64,000 bases of DNA from Anaerolineales bacterium UBA877. Lineage in GTDB: Bacteria > Chloroflexota > Anaerolineae > Anaerolineales > Villigracilaceae. Positions 26,395 through 35,457 of this stretch are shown piece by piece. The notes beneath the pieces were generated by a model that searched no databases, was not told the origin of the DNA, and saw nothing but the letters and a program-made list of their open reading frames with translations. The stretch is taken from assembly GCA_002294405.1 (NCBI GenBank), contig DBFP01000018.1, positions 3,203 to 67,202 of the forward strand. Reading direction: 5' to 3'. Position 1 is the stretch's first letter. The number at the start of each line of letters is the position of its first letter. The translations under genes were made by a program, and so were the position numbers.

Positions 26395-28241
26395 CGATCC
26401 AGCTCCTTCTTTGACACGGACAGGAAGGTATTTATTGGTAAGAGCTGATCCAACCCAAGGTCGGTCAACCTTTGCATTGTGGGAATGCCATTTTTGTCCC
26501 AGCCCATGCGGGCATAGTAATCATCCAGCATCCCATCCAGTTCCACCACCTGACCCTTGGCCGGACCCTCCGCCATGGACTGGGAGAGATTGCGCGCCGG
26601 CAGGGTATCCTGCCTGCGATCAAATCCTTCTCGCGCGTTGAACAACCGGCAAAGGGTGCTAATCCGTTCGCCAACCTGTTCGAACTCCTTCACCGAACCA
26701 TATTCAAAACCAGTGACCGCATTGACCAATTGCCACAATTCTTTCAAATTCATTCCGAATCCAGGAAAACAGCAAAGAACTGCGCTGTTCCACAGGGCGC
26801 TTTCCGATTGGTGTTCGCGGAAAAGTTGTGCCTTGGCATCCGGAGTAAGAGGATCGGCTCCTCCCAAGACTTCGCTGAGAGGTGCTCCGCGCAGGTGACA
26901 AGCACCCCGCTCCGAAATTGCGTAACCAAGCGCCATCCCTTTGGCAGCGTTCGGGTGGTATGCAGGCATCTCCAGTCCTTTGACGTGCATGGCAAAGGAG
27001 ATTGCTTCGGGATAGTTCTCGGCGATTTTTGCCACTCCCTGACTCAACCATTCTCCACAGCCTTCCACCTTTGCCATTTTCCCTATAAGGGCGAGGGCAG
27101 ACTGGCAGTTACCAAAGCGCGGTTCAATACCGTCCAGGTCGCTGGCGCGCACCAATCCGGTCTCGAACATCTCCATTACAAAACCGACTATACCCCCGGC
27201 GCTGATCGTGTCGATGCCATACTCGTCGCAAAGCAGTGACATGCGGATGATCGCCTCCCGGTCACCGATGCCGCAGTTGGATCCGAGCGCAAAAGTTGTC
27301 TCGTATTCCGGTCCCTCGAGCAGTTTCCCATCCACCGGACGGGTGACCTTGCTGCAGGCGATCGGACATCCAAAACAAGCGTAATTGGACTGCCACTCAT
27401 GCTCACGAAATGATGAGCCGGTGATCGCATCTGCAGCCTCGAACTGACCCTGGTGGAAATTGCGGGTTGGCAAAGCACCAACCGCATTGATAAACTCCAG
27501 GATGTTGGCCGTGCCATCCAGCTTCATGCGGGAGATGCTGCTGGACATACGGATGGCCCGGGTGGCAAGCTGCATGGCACGATCGAAACGGACCCGGTCT
27601 GCAACTGCAACAGTGCCGGTACCGCGCGCCACGACGGCTTTAAGGTTCTTAGAGCCCATGACCGCTCCGACCCCACCCCGCGCCAAGGCACGGGTCTCGT
27701 TAAAGATACCGGCAATGTATGAGCGCTTCTCCCCAGGAGGGCCAATGACCAATGACTGCCAGCCTGGTCCGAACTGCTCTTGCAGGATTTCATTGGCTTG
27801 TGGAATTGACCGGCCCCACAAGTGCGAGGCAGGACGCAGCTCGACATGGGCATCATCGATAACCAGCAGGACCGGCTCGGGGGCTGCCCCCTGCAGGATG
27901 ACAGCGTCATAACCGGCATATTTAAGAGTCTGACCAATGAAACCACCGCAGTAGGCGTCAGAGTATGTACCGGTAGCCGGGCTTTTGGTGGTACTGCCTA
28001 GCCGACCACCCGTGGGGGCAGTGGTGCCGGTCAGCGGGCCGACATCCAGTATGAGACGGTTCTCAGGAGAGAGTGCATCCACATATGGTGGCAGTTCCTT
28101 TATAAGCAGGTATGCTCCCAACCCTTTGCCACCCAGAAGTGGTCGCATGGCTTGTTCCGGGAGTGATTCCCTGCCGAATATACCGCTTGTCAAGTCGACC
28201 CGCAGTATGCAGTCGTTATAACCCCGTGATTTGAGGTTCAA
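26391..28241 (-). CDS. Aldehyde:ferredoxin oxidoreductase (tungsten)
   Basis: 616 residues, usual for the AOR family. It oxidises aldehydes to acids and reduces ferredoxin, using a tungsten or molybdenum bis-pterin and one [4Fe-4S] cluster. N-terminal GGKGLGAYLL, GPLTGTTAPTGGR and SPATGTYSDAYCGG are family motifs; the cluster ligands are in ACFGCPIACSK plus a later Cys in AVLCCFPGFG. The start is TTG at 28241 overlapping the TGA of the aldolase-ferredoxin gene, with AAAGGA upstream. Immediate neighbours supply an aldehyde (aldolase) and an electron acceptor (fused ferredoxin). Confidence 0.95.
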   Translation of the reverse strand: MNLKSRGYNDCILRVDLTSGIFGRESLPEQAMRPLLGGKGLGAYLLIKELPPYVDALSPENRLILDVGPLTGTTAPTGGRLGSTTKSPATGTYSDAYCGGFIGQTLKYAGYDAVILQGAAPEPVLLVIDDAHVELRPASHLWGRSIPQANEILQEQFGPGWQSLVIGPPGEKRSYIAGIFNETRALARGGVGAVMGSKNLKAVVARGTGTVAVADRVRFDRAMQLATRAIRMSSSISRMKLDGTANILEFINAVGALPTRNFHQGQFEAADAITGSSFREHEWQSNYACFGCPIACSKVTRPVDGKLLEGPEYETTFALGSNCGIGDREAIIRMSLLCDEYGIDTISAGGIVGFVMEMFETGLVRASDLDGIEPRFGNCQSALALIGKMAKVEGCGEWLSQGVAKIAENYPEAISFAMHVKGLEMPAYHPNAAKGMALGYAISERGACHLRGAPLSEVLGGADPLTPDAKAQLFREHQSESALWNSAVLCCFPGFGMNLKELWQLVNAVTGFEYGSVKEFEQVGERISTLCRLFNAREGFDRRQDTLPARNLSQSMAEGPAKGQVVELDGMLDDYYARMGWDKNGIPTMQRLTDLGLDQLLPINTFLSVSKKELDR

Positions 28242-29524
28242 TTGACCATTTTCCTTTCATCCATCGTGATCGCGCCGGTAGGACAGATCAGGGCACAGGC
28301 TGGAGCTCCATCACACAGATCACAGATGACCGGGTACCAGGGCAAGTCTTGATTCCCAGCTTGAACGCCGTGGTCTGATTTATAAACTACTTGAGTCGGG
28401 CAAATTTCCACACACTTCTCGCAGGCTGTGCAGAGTTCCACATCCAAGCTGACCGCCCCACTCGTGCCGTCCCAACACAGGGCATCAGTCGGGCAATCCT
28501 CGATGCACTTTTTACAAAGGGTGCAATAATAGACCTTATTCTGTCCCAGTTGAATGGGCTTGACCGTCAACCTGGCCAAATGGTTGCCAAACAGACCGGT
28601 CCCATGAGCTGCCACGCAAGCCGTCACGCAAAGCTGGCAGCCAGTGCACTTGGATGTGACAACCCGCAGGCGGACCTTATCCCACTTCCGTCCACGTTCG
28701 GCATCGTCGACCGAGTAATTTTCGTGCGCCACTTGGGCGAGACGGCGGACCAATCCCTCCGGATCTGGCGATTTGGTCACGTTGCGACCCATCAGGCAGC
28801 CCTGCCCGCCCGCCTGCAACCCTTCATCCAGCAGCTCAAGCGCATCACGCTCGTTTTCGGAACGTGCACCGCCCAGGACCAGCACCGGAACCTGTACCAC
28901 CGAAATCAAGTGGGCAAAGCTCTCCACGTCTCCCGTATAGGGAATTTTAATGGCATCCGCACCGAGCTCGGTGCACATACGCGCCCCCAGGGTGAGCAGA
29001 TCAACGATGTTAGTTCCAGTCACGTGACCGCCAAACGCCAGCGGCTCCATGATGCAGGGTAGCCCGACCTTGCGGCATTCGCTGGCGAATGCGGCGCAAG
29101 ACTCGATCCCGGTGGCTTCGACCTGATCGTTGTACCCCAGGAATAGATAGATGGTGATGGCAGTTGCACCCAGCTTTAAAGCCTGTTCAGCGGTGAGTAT
29201 TTTTTGGTGGTCGAGGTGACGCTGCGGGATGGCATTGGTGACATTGGAACCTCCCAAGCGGGGCATGTTCATCCAGTCGGCGCGGACGATCAGGGCTGGT
29301 CCATCCTGCACTCGGAAGAGAGGCGCCAGGCGGATGGCTTGCCCCGGGCTGAGCAGGATCCCGTCCACTCCCCCACGAATGACCGACCCAACAATGCTGC
29401 GCAGGTTTACCACATTGGGGGTGACATCGCTCATGTAGCCATGATCAGCAGCCACGCAAACGGCTCGCCCATCACCGTGGCGGTTGAATAACTTTTCCAT
29501 CCTTGAAGACAAACCACTATCCAT
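28238..29524 (-). CDS. DhnA-type aldolase fused to polyferredoxin
   Basis: About 428 residues from the ATG at 29524 (GAGG upstream); an in-frame TTG at 29536 overlaps the previous gene's stop and is the alternative. Residues about 1-265 are a class I aldolase of the DhnA/FbaB family, with VAADHGYMS, GQAIRLAP and the Schiff-base Lys in ADAIKIPYTGDVESF. Residues about 290-425 hold ferredoxin-like cysteine groups: CTGCQLCVTAC, CTLCKKCIEDCP, CTACEKCVEICP and CDLCDGAPACALICP, enough for about four [4Fe-4S] clusters, like the small subunits of AOR or formate hydrogenlyase. I know of no standard enzyme with this fusion. It suggests that aldol cleavage and oxidation of the aldehyde by AOR are physically linked. 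Confidence 0.9.
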   Translation of the reverse strand: MDSGLSSRMEKLFNRHGDGRAVCVAADHGYMSDVTPNVVNLRSIVGSVIRGGVDGILLSPGQAIRLAPLFRVQDGPALIVRADWMNMPRLGGSNVTNAIPQRHLDHQKILTAEQALKLGATAITIYLFLGYNDQVEATGIESCAAFASECRKVGLPCIMEPLAFGGHVTGTNIVDLLTLGARMCTELGADAIKIPYTGDVESFAHLISVVQVPVLVLGGARSENERDALELLDEGLQAGGQGCLMGRNVTKSPDPEGLVRRLAQVAHENYSVDDAERGRKWDKVRLRVVTSKCTGCQLCVTACVAAHGTGLFGNHLARLTVKPIQLGQNKVYYCTLCKKCIEDCPTDALCWDGTSGAVSLDVELCTACEKCVEICPTQVVYKSDHGVQAGNQDLPWYPVICDLCDGAPACALICPTGAITMDERKMVN

Positions 29525-29532
29525 TAACTGCC

Positions 29533-30300
29533 TCAACCGATCCCTTCGGGAGTTTTACGCACCAACTCGGCAAGTTCTGCCAAGGGCTTGGAAGGTTCCA
29601 GCCAGGTGTGATCCAGCCAGAGACCCGAGGCTCCCAGCCCCATGGCTTCTTCCCAATCTTCAGCATAGCTCCCGACCGAGGTGGGTTTCAGCAACCAAGG
29701 CACGCTTAGCATGGATGCAATCGTCTTGAGCGAGGCGATGCCGGGGTGAGGTACGATGACCACATCTGCGCCACTCTCCTGGGCATATGAGGCTCCCAAT
29801 TCTATTGCTTTTCCGCGAAGTACAACACGTGACCCAGTCGGGCAAACTTCAACCAGGAGAGGCAAGCCCAATTCTTTACCTGTCAGTGCCAGCTGGACTG
29901 TAGCCTTCAAGCACGCTGCCTCAAGTTCCTCTTCGTAGCCCAACAGGAAACTAAGCACCATTCCGCTTGCCCCCAGCTCAATGGCATCCACCGCGTCGAG
30001 GATGGAGACGCGGGTCGCTGTTTCGGGGGGTAGGGGAAAAGCCGCGCTGCGCAGAGTGTTCGTCCAGTCCATGCGCACCAGCAGGGCGGCATCTATACTT
30101 GTGCGATTTCCCAGCCGCTGGATTTGCCCCGGACTGCACACCAGGCCATCCAGGTGTGGTAGAACCGGTCGCAGATCTTCGGCGAAATTTTCCAAGCCTG
30201 GAAGAGCACCGAGCGAGAGTCCTGCGCTGGCATCCAGCAGCAAAGAATGTCGTCCTGTATCGGGGAAAAATTCCATCATCCAATCTTCGAGATTGTTCAT
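29533..30300 (-). CDS. Aldolase-like paralogue lacking the Schiff-base lysine
   Basis: 255 residues from the ATG at 30300 (AGGA upstream; the longer frame from 30357 overlaps the kinase gene). It aligns with the aldolase half of the next gene: LDASAGLSLG, CSPGQIQRLG, RMDWTN, GASGMVLSFLLGYEEELEA. At the Schiff-base position it reads ADVVIVPHPG where the partner has ADAIKIPYTG, so Lys has become Ile, and the DHG and YTGD motifs are lost. It is probably non-catalytic and could be a structural or regulatory partner of the fused aldolase, or act by another mechanism. Confidence 0.82.
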   Translation of the reverse strand: MNNLEDWMMEFFPDTGRHSLLLDASAGLSLGALPGLENFAEDLRPVLPHLDGLVCSPGQIQRLGNRTSIDAALLVRMDWTNTLRSAAFPLPPETATRVSILDAVDAIELGASGMVLSFLLGYEEELEAACLKATVQLALTGKELGLPLLVEVCPTGSRVVLRGKAIELGASYAQESGADVVIVPHPGIASLKTIASMLSVPWLLKPTSVGSYAEDWEEAMGLGASGLWLDHTWLEPSKPLAELAELVRKTPEGIG

Positions 30301-30326
30301 ATCAAGATTCCTGTAAAAATCAAGGC

Positions 30327-31520
30327 TCAAGCGCACGGACCGCGCCACAAGCTGCACACACGGTCAAATTGCCAACCCGGGGCGTTCAACTCCATGTGCC
30401 TGCGTTCCCATCCATTAGCCACACGCCGGGAGGTTTCCTCCCAGGTGCAAATGCCGCTTAAGGCGTCGGCTGCCTCCACATTGCAGGCTCCCACTGCAGT
30501 AGCCATGGTTAGTGCCTGTTCAACCGGTAGGTTGTTCAACAGCCCGGCAAGGAAACCGGCAATCGTGGCATCCCCTGAACCAGTGGTTCCTGCAACCGCA
30601 ACCTTGAAACAGGGGGCCCACAACTCCACACCAGCCCAGGCTTCCAAATCCGAGGGGCAGGCACGCCCGATCATATCAATTCCATCCCGACCAACTGTAC
30701 GCAAATACATCCCCCGTTCGCCCAACTTCAAACCGACAATTTTCACGCCCATGGCGATCAGCTCCCGGCCCAGATCTGACAGCATTTGCGGAGTGACCAT
30801 CGAAAGCAGGTCGGACCCCGAGGCGGAGTGGGACATTTCCCGATACGTGTCACCGTGCAGCATGAACAATATTTCCTCCACACTGGGTAAGAAAATATCT
30901 ACATACGGCAGAGTGCTTTCAAGGATGACACGCCAATCCACCAGACCTGCCTCCGATGATGGATCCGGAAGGGCCATATCCATGGAAGTGGTTACACCGG
31001 TTTGCCTGGCACGGAGGAATATTTCTTTCAACTGTATTCCACCGTTTGCATATAATGCGCGCATGATCGGCGGGTATCCAAAATGGAATATGCGCGCCTT
31101 TTCCAGGAGCGCATATGGCACGTCACCGGCATCAAAGATATCGTTCGCACCCGGATAATGCAGGAAGATGCGATCGACCCCGGGGTAATTAATGATGATT
31201 GAATAGGAGGTGCTGGTAGCGGAGTCGACGATCATTCCGTCCGTCAACCCATGACCGCGAGCTTTTACGATCTGGCGGATAGCCTGCCCAAAGAGATCAT
31301 CCCCAACCTTCCCTACAAGGCGCGTTGCGATTCCCAGTTTGTCCAGAGCCAGTCCAGTGTTGGAGACGGCTCCGCCTGTGGAACAAATGACCGGTCCGGC
31401 AGCCACAAGTCGACCAGGGAGAAAAGTATTATCAAACGGTTCTTTTCCTGACCCGCTCAGGTCGGGTTGGATGTCCAGGCAAATATGACCTGCAACCACT
31501 GCCTCAATATCACGGCTCAT
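30327..31520 (-). CDS. PfkB-family carbohydrate kinase
   Basis: 397 residues. N-terminal VVAGHICLDIQPDLS and TGGAVSNTGLALDKLG, and C-terminal TTGSGDATIAGFLAGLL (the GSGD anion hole with the catalytic Asp), are classic for the ribokinase/PfkB family. The N-terminal part is longer than ribokinase. Its ATG overlaps the mannosidase stop (ATGA). Since the next genes are DhnA aldolases, it probably phosphorylates the ketose they cleave, giving a 1-phosphate that yields dihydroxyacetone phosphate and a free aldehyde; this is inference. Confidence 0.9.
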   Translation of the reverse strand: MSRDIEAVVAGHICLDIQPDLSGSGKEPFDNTFLPGRLVAAGPVICSTGGAVSNTGLALDKLGIATRLVGKVGDDLFGQAIRQIVKARGHGLTDGMIVDSATSTSYSIIINYPGVDRIFLHYPGANDIFDAGDVPYALLEKARIFHFGYPPIMRALYANGGIQLKEIFLRARQTGVTTSMDMALPDPSSEAGLVDWRVILESTLPYVDIFLPSVEEILFMLHGDTYREMSHSASGSDLLSMVTPQMLSDLGRELIAMGVKIVGLKLGERGMYLRTVGRDGIDMIGRACPSDLEAWAGVELWAPCFKVAVAGTTGSGDATIAGFLAGLLNNLPVEQALTMATAVGACNVEAADALSGICTWEETSRRVANGWERRHMELNAPGWQFDRVCSLWRGPCA

Positions 31521-34366
31521 TTACGTTCCACCATCAGGGTGACCACTTTTTTGGGGGCTATACCAATTTTCACCCGTCCATCATTATCCTGGACCGGCTC
31601 GGTCTCGGTGCCCAGGGCGTCTCGCGGATTCTCATCCATCCCAGCCAAGTGAACACCTGCCGGGACGAAAGGTAAGAGGATGGTGGCTTCGGTAATTTCT
31701 TGGGAGGGGTTGTATAAGCGCAGTACCAGGGCATTCCCGGTCTCGGCTTTCTTTACGGAACTTAAAACAACGTTCCTGCCAGCTACACTCAGAAAGGAAC
31801 GCCTGGCAGGTTGAGTTCCGGCGGTAATTGCTGGGGGTCTTTTCTCCAGTCCGGTGGTGTAGGCGCGCGGCGGGTTATTGAACGTCAGCGCCTGCCGCCA
31901 GACCTCCGCCTGGTTCCAGGTCCCTGTATGCGGCAGGATGGAAAGTGAAAATGTCAATTTACGCTGGATCTGCGCTTCAGGCGTGGCAATGTGCGGACCG
32001 GCACCTACGGTAGTAGTCCGCATATCGTATCCGGCACCCAGGTATCCGACAGCGCGCAGCAGGGTGACGGCAACCTCGTGGCGATCGGTGTCCAGGATTT
32101 CGTATTCGGGTAAACCTTGAACGATAAGGCACAATCCTCGCTCCCCGTCGGAGAGATCGACCCAATCTTGCTGTGGAAATGTCGTCGGAGCATCTTCCAC
32201 CCAGGCTTCGTCCGGAACCGGCACGACCTTGACCGGATGGCTTACAACGTCGAACTGGGCGCTTGAATGGGAAACCTGTGTATTCACATCGCTTGGAAAG
32301 ATCATCCGCAGACGATGATCACGGGCGTGATTGTCGAAGGTCACCTGCAAGTCCATTCGGGGGGATCCATTGACCAGGGAAACGGTCACGCTGAGCGGGC
32401 AAGCCGCTCTCGAATCGCTGCGCCTTCGCCCCTCAGCATCCAATCCTTCCGGGAGCAGCCAGTCATAATCGATGCAACTGCGTTGAACAACCGGACCATC
32501 CGCAAGGCGGCTGATGCGAGGTGCGGATCCAAGCGTACTTTCCACCCGATCTTCCAGCGGGTAGGAGTAATTGTAGCCATCCCCGCAGTCACCACCGTCT
32601 TCGAAATAGCCCAGGTCACAATAGACCTGGCCGGTCGCTTTATCCTGAAGACTTATCGTACCATTTGTGGCGATCTGAATCCGCAGGGTTTCATTTTCGA
32701 GAACATTATGCGGATGGGCGATGATCACCGGCTTGTTGGGGTTCACCGTCGGCGCAACCGCATATACCTGATACCCATAGGGAGGTAGACTGGCCTCAAA
32801 CGATGCCCGCACGCATACACCTCTCCTTTCAGCAGCTGGTCCACTGACGAGAGGGCGAAGCACATGCGAGCGGTAAATTGATTCGATCTGTACGGGAAGC
32901 AGCCCGGTCCCATCCAATGGACGAATCCGCAAGCCGCGAAAATTCGGGTCCGGTAGAATGGGCGGGTCACCGTACCACTGCTCGAGTACTCTCTGGCGCA
33001 AGAGTGCCGGGGCATCCTTCTCTAGATCGGGTTCGGCAACGATGGCTGGTGGAGCCCAGCGACTCATAGCCACCCGATTAAGGAAGAAATCCCACAGATT
33101 CACATCTACGGTGATGCCGCCTTCGATGGGCCAGGGAAGACCATTAAAGACCACCAGGGCTGCCTCGTCGTCTTTCAGGCTCGAAAGGTCCACCTGGCGA
33201 GCCACCAATTCGAAGCGTTCACCCAGGATTTCAGTGGCTATCTCGGAAGACCAGTCAAAACGGGTTTCCATTTGAGCGTGGACCGGGTCGATGCTGCAAC
33301 CGCCAATCGAATCGTGAGGCTGGTTCTGGAGCAGCCACTCCCATGCCTTCCACAGGAATGCGTCGGGATATTCCTCCCCTGGTTTCCAGGTCAATACCGA
33401 CCATGGTTCCGCCCAATGCTCGAGCAAGGACTGGGTCCGCTCGTTTTTCATCTTGTTGTAGATACGGGAGGAAAGGATATGGGGGAGCAGGCGGTTGTCC
33501 CGGTCAGGGGTGCGGTTTGCATCCCGCAGCTCACCTGAGACTGTTTTCAAAGACCGGTTTCCAAGAGACTTCACGAGTTCATTGAAATAGTCCTCCAGAG
33601 AAGCCTGCCGGAAGTGGAATTCATCCTCAAAAAGCCGGTTGGCGTATTCCAGGATTGCAGGCAGGTCTTCACGGGCGGGGAGATGGTCGATGCCATTTAA
33701 GGCCAGAAGCACCGAAGACCCGGCGCGTATGGTTTCGTAGCGGGCGAAGGTGTGCAGATCTGCGGCAGCCTGTTGGACTTCCAGCCCAAGTGATGATGCA
33801 TTGCCATAGCCCATGTTCGTTGGCAGGTGGCGCAGCAAAACACGGCTTCCGTCAGGAGACTGCCACCATACTTCGGATTTTAAATCGGCTTCGTCCAGGC
33901 CGCGGAAGTGCATGGCAAATGGTATGCCGAACCCTTGTAAAATCTGCGGCAGTTGGGAGATATGCCCAAACGTGTCGGGGATGTAGCCAACCTTTTGGAC
34001 GTGTCCGAACTCATTGGCAATCCGGTGCCCCAATAGTAGATTTCGAACCAGGGATTCTCCGCTAACCAGGAACTCGTCCGGCAACACGAACCAAGGTCCA
34101 ACGCCAAGGCGGCGTTCCTGGACCAGCTTATGGAGGATCTCATGGTTCTCTGGGCGGATCTCAAGGTAGTCGTTAAGGACGACTGTCTGTGCATCTAAAT
34201 TGAAATGGGTGTACGATGGGTCGCGCTCCATCAGGTCGAGCAGGGCATCCATGACATGCACCAGGCGGACGCGAAACTGCTGGAATGTGGCGTACCATTC
34301 CCGGTCCCAATGTGTGTGTGGGATGACGAAGACTGTTGACCTATCGGCAGAGGATTGTTTTGGCAT
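31517..34366 (-). CDS. GH38 alpha-mannosidase, cytoplasmic
   Basis: 949 residues from the ATG at 34366 (GGAG upstream; an earlier in-frame Met at 34393 has no RBS). FVIPHTHWDREWYATFQ is the zinc motif, YIPDTFGHISQLPQIL carries the nucleophile Asp, and AHPHNVLENETL begins the C-terminal beta region. The lengths fit bacterial GH38 enzymes acting on mannosides, including glycerate-linked mannose. No signal is present, so it works inside the cell on imported oligosaccharides. It begins the run of coupled genes through kinase, aldolases, AOR and lyxose isomerase. Confidence 0.93.
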   Translation of the reverse strand: MPKQSSADRSTVFVIPHTHWDREWYATFQQFRVRLVHVMDALLDLMERDPSYTHFNLDAQTVVLNDYLEIRPENHEILHKLVQERRLGVGPWFVLPDEFLVSGESLVRNLLLGHRIANEFGHVQKVGYIPDTFGHISQLPQILQGFGIPFAMHFRGLDEADLKSEVWWQSPDGSRVLLRHLPTNMGYGNASSLGLEVQQAAADLHTFARYETIRAGSSVLLALNGIDHLPAREDLPAILEYANRLFEDEFHFRQASLEDYFNELVKSLGNRSLKTVSGELRDANRTPDRDNRLLPHILSSRIYNKMKNERTQSLLEHWAEPWSVLTWKPGEEYPDAFLWKAWEWLLQNQPHDSIGGCSIDPVHAQMETRFDWSSEIATEILGERFELVARQVDLSSLKDDEAALVVFNGLPWPIEGGITVDVNLWDFFLNRVAMSRWAPPAIVAEPDLEKDAPALLRQRVLEQWYGDPPILPDPNFRGLRIRPLDGTGLLPVQIESIYRSHVLRPLVSGPAAERRGVCVRASFEASLPPYGYQVYAVAPTVNPNKPVIIAHPHNVLENETLRIQIATNGTISLQDKATGQVYCDLGYFEDGGDCGDGYNYSYPLEDRVESTLGSAPRISRLADGPVVQRSCIDYDWLLPEGLDAEGRRRSDSRAACPLSVTVSLVNGSPRMDLQVTFDNHARDHRLRMIFPSDVNTQVSHSSAQFDVVSHPVKVVPVPDEAWVEDAPTTFPQQDWVDLSDGERGLCLIVQGLPEYEILDTDRHEVAVTLLRAVGYLGAGYDMRTTTVGAGPHIATPEAQIQRKLTFSLSILPHTGTWNQAEVWRQALTFNNPPRAYTTGLEKRPPAITAGTQPARRSFLSVAGRNVVLSSVKKAETGNALVLRLYNPSQEITEATILLPFVPAGVHLAGMDENPRDALGTETEPVQDNDGRVKIGIAPKKVVTLMVERK

Positions 34367-34457
34367 ATAGCATTTCTCCACTGGTCGTGGCAATTAATGG
34401 TGACTTAAACAAAAAAATGAAAAACGCCCAGCCTTATATCCAGAAAATATAATCCAG

Positions 34458-34497
34458 CCCTGGTGAAATATCATCTCTGACCATTAATATTCCAGGG
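34458..34497. repeat. Inverted repeat in mannosidase leader
   Basis: CCCTGG (34458-34463) and AATAT (34467-34471) pair with ATATT (34487-34491) and CCAGGG (34492-34497) around a 15-nt loop with a 3-nt bulge. It lies about 90 bases upstream of the mannosidase start in a 220-base gap, so it could be an operator or an RNA leader structure. Confidence 0.4.
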
Positions 34498-34589
34498 TCT
34501 GCATTATTGATACGCCAGCAAGTTTCGTTACAAATAGTCGCCTTGCGCTAATGTAACGACATCCATCTTGCGAAGGTTAAAGTCAGATT

Positions 34590-35408
34590 CTAAGCTTTTT
34601 CCCTTTCCGTAGAAAAAACCTTGGCGGCGTCGATAAACTCCTGCGAGGTGATAGAGACACAGTACAGGCTTTCCATCATCTTAATCATGCGCTGCGTACC
34701 CAATAAATCAGCCTGCTCCTCGGGGAAATCGTTGGCAAGGGTACAGTCGCGCAACAAAATCGTTTTGTAGTTCCGCCACAGGGCGTCGATAATCGTGGTC
34801 ATTAAACAAGCATCTGCCGAGAAGCCGACCACGAACAGGTTCTTGATATCCAAGTAGCGCAACAGCAGGTCAAGGCGTGTACCGACAAAACCGCTGTAGA
34901 CATGTTTCCGGATGAAATACTCGTTCTCGCGCGGGGTGAGGAGTTTGGAAATTTTGACATGATCCGATTTGCCGTAATGGTACTCTTTGGGATCGATCTC
35001 GTCCTCGGTGAACATGTGCTCCATGTCGGTATTCAACTGGCGTTTTAACACTTTACTAAATTCGGAAGATCGCAACCCGATCTTGGGAGCACTGTTATTG
35101 AGATAGATCACAGGAAGATTTATCTCGCGGGCGGCGGTCAGGGCGGGCAGCAGGGCAGTCTTGATGATGCGGTCTTCATGCTCGGAGCTCTTCAGCCAGG
35201 CCAACGCGGGGCGCTCCGCGCTGGCATGACCATCCTTGTTGAACGCCGGTACTGGATCGTCCGGGTGGAACCCAAGACCGTAGACATCTATGACCAAAAA
35301 AGCGGAACGACCGTATTCAGCTTCATAATCTTCATAACCGTAACCAAGATATCCGGTGGATGGAAAAAGCCGGTAAAAGCGGGTTTTGCACTTGATCGAT
35401 TGAGTCAT
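34590..35408 (-). CDS. Isochorismatase-family cysteine hydrolase
   Basis: 272 residues. The catalytic triad is recognisable: Asp in FLVIDVYGLG, Lys in YFIRKHVYSGFVGTRLD, and Cys in VVGFSADACLMTTIIDAL. Members are amidases, N-carbamoylsarcosine amidase among them, or nicotinamidase-like enzymes. The N-terminal 40 residues are longer than the minimal fold. It is separated by 50 bases from a hydantoin/Asp-Glu racemase-like gene and lies near an M24-fold protein, a set that resembles carbamoyl/hydantoin chemistry. Confidence 0.85.
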   Translation of the reverse strand: MTQSIKCKTRFYRLFPSTGYLGYGYEDYEAEYGRSAFLVIDVYGLGFHPDDPVPAFNKDGHASAERPALAWLKSSEHEDRIIKTALLPALTAAREINLPVIYLNNSAPKIGLRSSEFSKVLKRQLNTDMEHMFTEDEIDPKEYHYGKSDHVKISKLLTPRENEYFIRKHVYSGFVGTRLDLLLRYLDIKNLFVVGFSADACLMTTIIDALWRNYKTILLRDCTLANDFPEEQADLLGTQRMIKMMESLYCVSITSQEFIDAAKVFSTEREKA

Positions 35409-35457
35409 AAGCTTCTCCTATTCTCAAGCGGGGGATATTATTGGGTCCGCCAATTTT

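Noticed and set aside
30247..31158. 303-codon plus-strand frame
   Set aside because: Antisense to the PfkB kinase, which has clear motifs on the other strand.
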